Assembly: GCA_947450325.1 (NCBI GenBank)
Contig: CANFUT010000030.1
Coordinates: 1 to 38,073, forward strand
Direction: 5' to 3'
Source: Flavobacteriia bacterium
Lineage (GTDB): Bacteria > Bacteroidota > Bacteroidia > Flavobacteriales_D > Crocinitomicaceae
Length of the DNA: 38,073 nucleotides
Both the position numbers and the translations under genes were made by a program. The notes below the pieces were generated by a model that saw only the letters and a list, made by a program, of their open reading frames with translations, was not told where the DNA came from and made no database searches. Shown here piece by piece: positions 33,811-38,073 of the stretch. Every line of letters starts with the position of its first letter. The stretch's first letter is position 1.

Positions 33811-34986
33811 ATGTCCATCAAATCACTTGTAATTCGCAAAAACAAACAAAATTCAGTTGAACGATTTCATCCTTGGATCTTTTCTGGAGCGATAGAAACT
33901 GACACTTCTGATATTGTAGAAGGAGAATTGGTTGATATTGTTGGTCATAAAGGACAATTTATTGCGCGTGGACATTTTCAGCCGAGTACAATCGCTGTGC
34001 GAGTTTTGACATTTATCGACAGGCCAATTGACCAAGATTTTTACAATGAAATGGTTCAAAATGCCGTTCAAATGCGTTTAAATTTGAATTTATTAAACGA
34101 AAAGAACAACATTTTTCGATTGATTCACGGCGAAGGCGATTCGTTGCCTGGTTTGATCGTAGATTTTTACAATGGAGTTGCTGTTATTCAATGCCACAGC
34201 ATTGGAATGTATCGCGATCTAAATTTCATTTCTTTAGCACTACAAAGGGTTTTGGGAGATAAATTGATTGCAATTTATTCCAAATCAAACGATACTTTAC
34301 CAGCACGATTAGAAATCGTAAACGAATATGTTTATGGTACTTGCGAAACACCTCACGTTGCTTTAGAAAACGGTGTGAAGTACAATATTGATTGGGTAAA
34401 TGGTCAAAAAACAGGATTTTTTATCGACCAAAGAGAAAATCGAAATTTGATTGCAAAATATGCACTTGGAAAAAAGGTTTTGAACACTTTTTGCTACTCT
34501 GGTGGATTCAGTCTCTCTGCAATTTCTGGTGGAGCAACTTTCGCTCATTCATTGGATAGTTCCAAAAAAGCGATTGAATTGACAGATGAAAATGTAATTT
34601 TAAATGAAATGGGTTCCAATCACAAGTCAATCGTGGCGGACACCATGGAATATATCAAAGAATTACCTGAAGAATACGATATTATTGTACTTGATCCTCC
34701 AGCATTTGCGAAGCACAGAGACAAACGACATAAAGCCATTCAAGGTTATAAAAGATTGAATGCGCATGCGATTCGTCAAATCAAACCAGGTGGATTGATT
34801 TTTACTTTTTCTTGCTCACAAGTGGTAGATAAATTTCTTTTTAACAATACAATCATTGCAGCAGCGATTGAAAGTGGTCGTAAAGTGAGAATCATTGAAC
34901 AATTGCACCAACCAGCAGATCATCCAATCAATGCTTTTCATCCTGAAGGTGAATATTTGAAAGGATTGGTTATCCAAGTAGATTAA
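33811..34986 (+). CDS. RlmI-like class I rRNA methyltransferase
   Basis: A 391-aa SAM-dependent 23S rRNA (cytosine-5-type) methyltransferase of the RlmI/YccW family. An N-terminal PUA-like domain (about 1-75) precedes the central region with GQKTGFFIDQR (198-208), FCYSGGF (227-233) as motif I, DPPAFAK (295-301) as the catalytic motif IV and SCSQ (334-337) with the catalytic Cys. Length and order match the family. It is the first of three tightly packed + strand genes (4-base gap to the MATE gene). Confidence 0.9.
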   Translation: MSIKSLVIRKNKQNSVERFHPWIFSGAIETDTSDIVEGELVDIVGHKGQFIARGHFQPSTIAVRVLTFIDRPIDQDFYNEMVQNAVQMRLNLNLLNEKNNIFRLIHGEGDSLPGLIVDFYNGVAVIQCHSIGMYRDLNFISLALQRVLGDKLIAIYSKSNDTLPARLEIVNEYVYGTCETPHVALENGVKYNIDWVNGQKTGFFIDQRENRNLIAKYALGKKVLNTFCYSGGFSLSAISGGATFAHSLDSSKKAIELTDENVILNEMGSNHKSIVADTMEYIKELPEEYDIIVLDPPAFAKHRDKRHKAIQGYKRLNAHAIRQIKPGGLIFTFSCSQVVDKFLFNNTIIAAAIESGRKVRIIEQLHQPADHPINAFHPEGEYLKGLVIQVD

Positions 34987-34990
34987 TTAA

Positions 34991-36319
34991 ATGCTAGATT
35001 TAAGATATAAAACCATTTTGGGAGTTGCGCTTCCTTTGATGGTTTCCAGTTTTATTCAATCCATTGTACTGCTCACAAACGCTGGTTTTTTGAGTCGATA
35101 CGACACGTTGGCATTTGACGCCAGTGGAAATGCTGGACTAATTTATATCACAGTGTTTGCAGCATTAATGGGAATGAGCGACGGATCTCAAATCTTAATC
35201 GCTAGAAGAATTGGCCAAGACAAAAGCCATGCTGTTGGTCGAATTTTCGGCACTTCTGTTTTCACGATGTTTCTTTTTGGAATCGTCATGTTTTGCTTGA
35301 TTTATTTCCTGATGCCGATTTTGTTGCCGATGTATTCCAAACACAATGATTTGGCACAAGCACAAATTTCGTTTTTATCAATCAGAAGTTTTGCCATCTT
35401 TTTTGGCGTCATCACGCTTTCCATTCAAGCATTTTTCTATGCCATCGGCAAAACATGGGTTGTTCTAATCAGTGCAATCATCGTCGCTTTATCGAATGTT
35501 TTGATGGATTATCTGTTCATTTTTGGCTGGGATTTTATTCCAGAAATGGGACTAAAAGGGGCAGCAATCGCATCTACGTGTGCTGAAGGTCTGGGAATGT
35601 TATTTCTGTTGCTTTTTCTAATTTTCTCTAAAGAAGTCAAACAATATGGTCTTTTTTCGTATTTTGCTTTTCAGTTCAAATCGTTTATCGAATTATTGAA
35701 AGTAGGAATTCCCTTGTTTTTGCAAAGTTTCATGGCATTGGCCACGTGGACGATTTTCTTCACTTGGATTGAACAAATGGGAAAATCAGATTTGACAATC
35801 GCACAAAATATTCGAGCGATTTACTTTTTAGCATTTGTTCCAATTTGGGGATTTGCTGCGACAACCAAAACCTACATTTCGCAGTATCTTGGTAGAAAAG
35901 ATTTTGGCTCGCTTAAAACAATCCAACGAAGAATTCAATTTTTGACCATCGTTTTCTTGCTCATTTTCTTCCATGGATCTTTTCTTTATCCAGAAAAACT
36001 AATCAGCTGGATCAATCCTGAAGAAGCATACATCGAAAAAAGTGCAGATATTCTGAGATTTGTCTCTGGATCAATCTTTATATTTGGTTTGATTTCTGTC
36101 AAATTTCAAACGGTCAATGGTTCAGGAAATACGATGGTGAGTTTTGGAATAGAATTTTTGAGCGTTTTCACTTATACTTTGGGCGCTTACATATTAATAA
36201 AGGTTTTGCATGCAGATATTTTTTGGGTTTGGTCGGTTGAATACATTTATTTTTGCACGCTAGGAACCGCATCTATTTTATACTTGAAATTTTTTAACTG
36301 GAAAAACACACAAATATGA
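34991..36319 (+). CDS. MATE family efflux transporter
   Basis: A 442-aa inner-membrane protein with about twelve hydrophobic helices in two homologous halves. The N-terminal half contains ALPLMVSSFIQSIVLLTNAGFLSRY and GMSDGSQILIARRIGQ, which match the MATE pattern of the NorM/DinF groups. It exports cationic compounds by sodium or proton antiport; the substrate is unknown. The stop overlaps the fmt start by 4 nt (ATGA). Confidence 0.9.
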   Translation: MLDLRYKTILGVALPLMVSSFIQSIVLLTNAGFLSRYDTLAFDASGNAGLIYITVFAALMGMSDGSQILIARRIGQDKSHAVGRIFGTSVFTMFLFGIVMFCLIYFLMPILLPMYSKHNDLAQAQISFLSIRSFAIFFGVITLSIQAFFYAIGKTWVVLISAIIVALSNVLMDYLFIFGWDFIPEMGLKGAAIASTCAEGLGMLFLLLFLIFSKEVKQYGLFSYFAFQFKSFIELLKVGIPLFLQSFMALATWTIFFTWIEQMGKSDLTIAQNIRAIYFLAFVPIWGFAATTKTYISQYLGRKDFGSLKTIQRRIQFLTIVFLLIFFHGSFLYPEKLISWINPEEAYIEKSADILRFVSGSIFIFGLISVKFQTVNGSGNTMVSFGIEFLSVFTYTLGAYILIKVLHADIFWVWSVEYIYFCTLGTASILYLKFFNWKNTQI

Positions 36320-37272
36320 TGAAGAAAGATTTTCGCATTATTTTCATGGGAACACCTGATTTCGCTGTAGGGATTTTAGATGGTTTAATAGCCAATAAAT
36401 TTAACATTGTTGCCAGTATCACCGCGCCAGACAAACCTGCAGGAAGAGGTCAAAAAATCTCTGAAAGTGCTGTAAAAACATTTTGTGTCGAAAATAATAT
36501 TCCAGTTTTACAACCGACGAACTTAAAAGATGAAACGTTTGTGCAATCTTTGAGCGAATTAAATGCCGATTTATTTGTCGTTGTCGCTTTCAGAATGCTG
36601 CCTGAAGTAATTTGGAACATGCCACCAAAAGGAACAATCAACCTGCATGCTTCACTCCTACCGCAATACCGCGGCGCGGCGCCAATCAATTGGGCGATTG
36701 TGAACGGAGACACTGAAACTGGCGTAACGACTTTTTTCATTGAAAAGGAAATCGATACAGGAATGGTGATTGAAAGAGATTCTATTTTAATTGGAGAAAA
36801 TGAAACCGCTGGCGAACTGCACGATAGATTGATGAATTTAGGAAGAGAATTGGTCGTCAAAAGCGTTGCACAAATCGAAGATGGTTCTGTGGTGCGCACT
36901 TCTCAAGATAGTTTGATAGAATCCAATTTACGTTCTGCACCGAAAATTTTCAAACCGATGTGTGAAATCGATTGGAATCAAAATGTACAAACGATACACG
37001 ATTTTTGTCGTGGTTTTTCTCCATATCCTACTGCATGGACAACCATTAGCAACGAAGGACGAAATGAATCCAAGACAATAAAGATTTTCAGAACTGAAAA
37101 AACTGAAATTCCAATAGAAAATTCGAAATTATTAAAAAAGGATGCTGAAGGATTACTTTTCCCTTGCAATGATTTCTATTTAAGAATCACAGAAATTCAG
37201 CCTGAAGGAAAAAGAAGAATGACGCACAAGGAATTTGCTGCAGGCTACAATTTCAACGATTGGAAAATCTAG
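36316..37272 (+). CDS. fmt: Methionyl-tRNA formyltransferase
   Basis: A 318-aa enzyme that formylates initiator Met-tRNA with 10-formyl-THF. The formyltransferase domain shows FMGTPDFAVGIL, the active-site triad in NLHASLLPQYRGAAP (Asn109, His111) and Asp147 in EIDTG. The C-terminal OB-like domain is about 205-318. Length is normal. An alternative ATG one codon downstream would change little. It overlaps the transporter stop, so it is in the operon. Confidence 0.97.
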   Translation: MMKKDFRIIFMGTPDFAVGILDGLIANKFNIVASITAPDKPAGRGQKISESAVKTFCVENNIPVLQPTNLKDETFVQSLSELNADLFVVVAFRMLPEVIWNMPPKGTINLHASLLPQYRGAAPINWAIVNGDTETGVTTFFIEKEIDTGMVIERDSILIGENETAGELHDRLMNLGRELVVKSVAQIEDGSVVRTSQDSLIESNLRSAPKIFKPMCEIDWNQNVQTIHDFCRGFSPYPTAWTTISNEGRNESKTIKIFRTEKTEIPIENSKLLKKDAEGLLFPCNDFYLRITEIQPEGKRRMTHKEFAAGYNFNDWKI

Positions 37273-37518
37273 TTTCCCCAAATAAATCAAGGATTCAAGG
37301 GTTATTTTTCAGCTAATTTTAGCGATTTTTCAATGAACTTAGAAAAAAAGTGAAAAATACTTTTAGTAGCTCAAATTCAATGAATAAAACTAATAAAATT
37401 TTGATTTTTAATCACTTAAGCTAACCGTTGACCTTATTGTCTTATTAACAACTATTGACATTTTTCAACAAAACACTTTTTTTTTAGTAAAAAGTCATGC
37501 TAGGCATAGATATTCGGC

Positions 37519-37526
37519 TATATTTG
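37519..37526 (+). promoter_or_regulatory. -7 box TATATTTG of the HU gene
   Basis: TATATTTG matches TAnnTTTG and is 42 bases before the start codon. The rest of the 296-base gap after fmt is AT-rich; I see no gene in it. Confidence 0.5.
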
Positions 37527-37568
37527 TTTCGATAAATTAATAGAAAAATTTTCTAAAACCAAAAAACT

Positions 37569-37841
37569 ATGAACAAAGCAGAATTAATCGATGCAATTGC
37601 AAACGAGTCTGGATTGTCTAAAGCAGATTCAAAAAAAGCATTGGACGCATTTGTAAGCGCTACTTCAGCAGCATTGAAAAACAACGATAGAATTTCTCTA
37701 GTAGGATTCGGTTCTTTTTCAGTTTCTGAAAGAGCTGCAAGAACAGGTCGTAACCCACAAACTGGTAAAGAAATTCAAATCGCTGCTAAAAAAGTGATTA
37801 AATTTAAAGCTGGTTCTGAATTAACTGACGGAGTTAACTAA
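37569..37841 (+). CDS. HU family DNA-binding protein
   Basis: A 90-aa nucleoid protein, full-length for HU. The helical dimerisation part (MNKAELIDAIANESGLSKADSK) is followed by the beta-arm GFGSFSVSERAARTGRNPQTGKEI and the C-terminal helix. The arm holds the conserved Arg/Asn-Pro-x-Thr-Gly DNA-intercalating segment. It has its own promoter and terminator, so it is monocistronic. Confidence 0.97.
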   Translation: MNKAELIDAIANESGLSKADSKKALDAFVSATSAALKNNDRISLVGFGSFSVSERAARTGRNPQTGKEIQIAAKKVIKFKAGSELTDGVN

Positions 37842-37861
37842 TCAGTTTTTACAAGAAATTA

Positions 37862-37920
37862 AGAGGTGTGCTTTTGTATACCTCTTTTTTTATACCTCTT
37901 TTTTTATACCTCTTTTTTTT
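37862..37920 (+). terminator. HU terminator with three tandem downstream arms
   Basis: AGAGGT (37862-37867) pairs with ACCTCT (37880-37885), and the stem can extend inward with G-U pairs. A T tract follows. The downstream arm plus its T tract, unit TATACCTC plus T(6-8), is repeated three times with a 14-base period (37877, 37891, 37905). One upstream arm can therefore pair with any of three partners, each with its own T tract. Confidence 0.85.
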
Positions 37921-37965
37921 AGACAATGTCTAGTCCTAAAATAGCGATACACAATTTTTATCGTT

Positions 37966-38073
37966 ATGGAAAAAGAGAAAAGCTTTTATGAAAAGCGCAG
38001 TCAAAAGGATTATTCAATGTCCTTTAAATTAGCTGTTGTTAGTGAAGTTGAATCAGGAATTATTTCAGTAACA
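37966..38073 (+). CDS. IS3-type transposase OrfA, N-terminal part (cut by window edge)
   Basis: The ATG at 37966 opens a frame of 36 codons that runs off the window. The residues EKRSQKDYSMSFKLAVVSEV followed by ESGIISVT match the N-terminal helix-turn-helix of IS3-family OrfA proteins (sites the family uses to bind its IRs). The rest is unseen. The preceding bases 37920-37965 include the palindrome AGACAATGTCT and are probably the left terminal repeat of the element, placed immediately behind the HU terminator. Confidence 0.75.
   Translation, partial: MEKEKSFYEKRSQKDYSMSFKLAVVSEVESGIISVT

Overview
The window is a stretch of AT-rich chromosome from a Bacteroidota bacterium, most likely a flavobacterium (Fluviicola/Crocinitomicaceae-like). 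Pointers are a type IX secretion (T9SS) C-terminal sorting domain, signal peptides ending in F-S-Q, -7 boxes of the form TAnnTTTG, near absence of Shine-Dalgarno sequences, and rho-independent terminators with long T tracts. The genus is inference.

Region 1 (1 to about 14,000) is a mobile or defence-rich island on the + strand. It opens with insertion-sequence debris: three 24-bp-spaced TGGTCA repeats and a start-less ORF remnant. A Fic-domain AMP-transferase with a winged-helix (AbiEi-like) N-terminus follows; its leader holds a 24-bp direct-repeat array just behind a good promoter. After a 0.5-kb gap with a strong terminator comes a type I restriction-modification locus: hsdR, a RAYT-type HUH transposase overlapping hsdR by 4 nt, a field of REP-like hairpins, hsdM and hsdS. 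Six bases after hsdS begins a tail of three genes: a 91-aa orphan protein, a fused nucleoside-phosphorylase/STAND-type P-loop NTPase, and a second AAA_35-type NTPase with a long helical-repeat region. The last two overlap as TGATG. This three-gene tail, riding on the restriction operon, is the best candidate for an undescribed system. My reading is that it is a nucleotide-depleting, abortive-infection-like module with two NTPases, perhaps acting as a second line behind the restriction enzyme.

Region 2 (14,048-24,395, all - strand) mixes metabolism with unknowns. It contains a four-base-overlapping pair (aldonolactone-oxidase-like flavoprotein and an alanine-racemase-fold amino acid deaminase/aldolase), an RluA/TruC pseudouridine synthase, two PD-(D/E)XK-type proteins (YhcG/DUF1016 and DUF2130), a secreted WG-repeat protein, two SRPBCC/AHSA1 proteins, a DUF1801 protein, and a 50-aa conserved-looking small protein with its own terminator.

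Region 3 (24,547 to the end) is ordinary core genome. It contains a T9SS-exported protein with a dockerin-like segment, a DnaQ exonuclease/GIY-YIG fusion, a DUF1569 protein, an Mpl-type murein peptide ligase, a UbiA-like membrane protein, an aminotransferase class IV enzyme, a rhomboid protease, a lipoprotein L,D-transpeptidase, an RlmI-like rRNA methyltransferase, a MATE transporter, fmt, and an HU gene whose terminator has three tandem downstream arms. The window closes inside the first gene of an IS3-type insertion sequence.

No tRNA, rRNA or CRISPR array was found. All family names come from reading motifs by eye; no database search was run.
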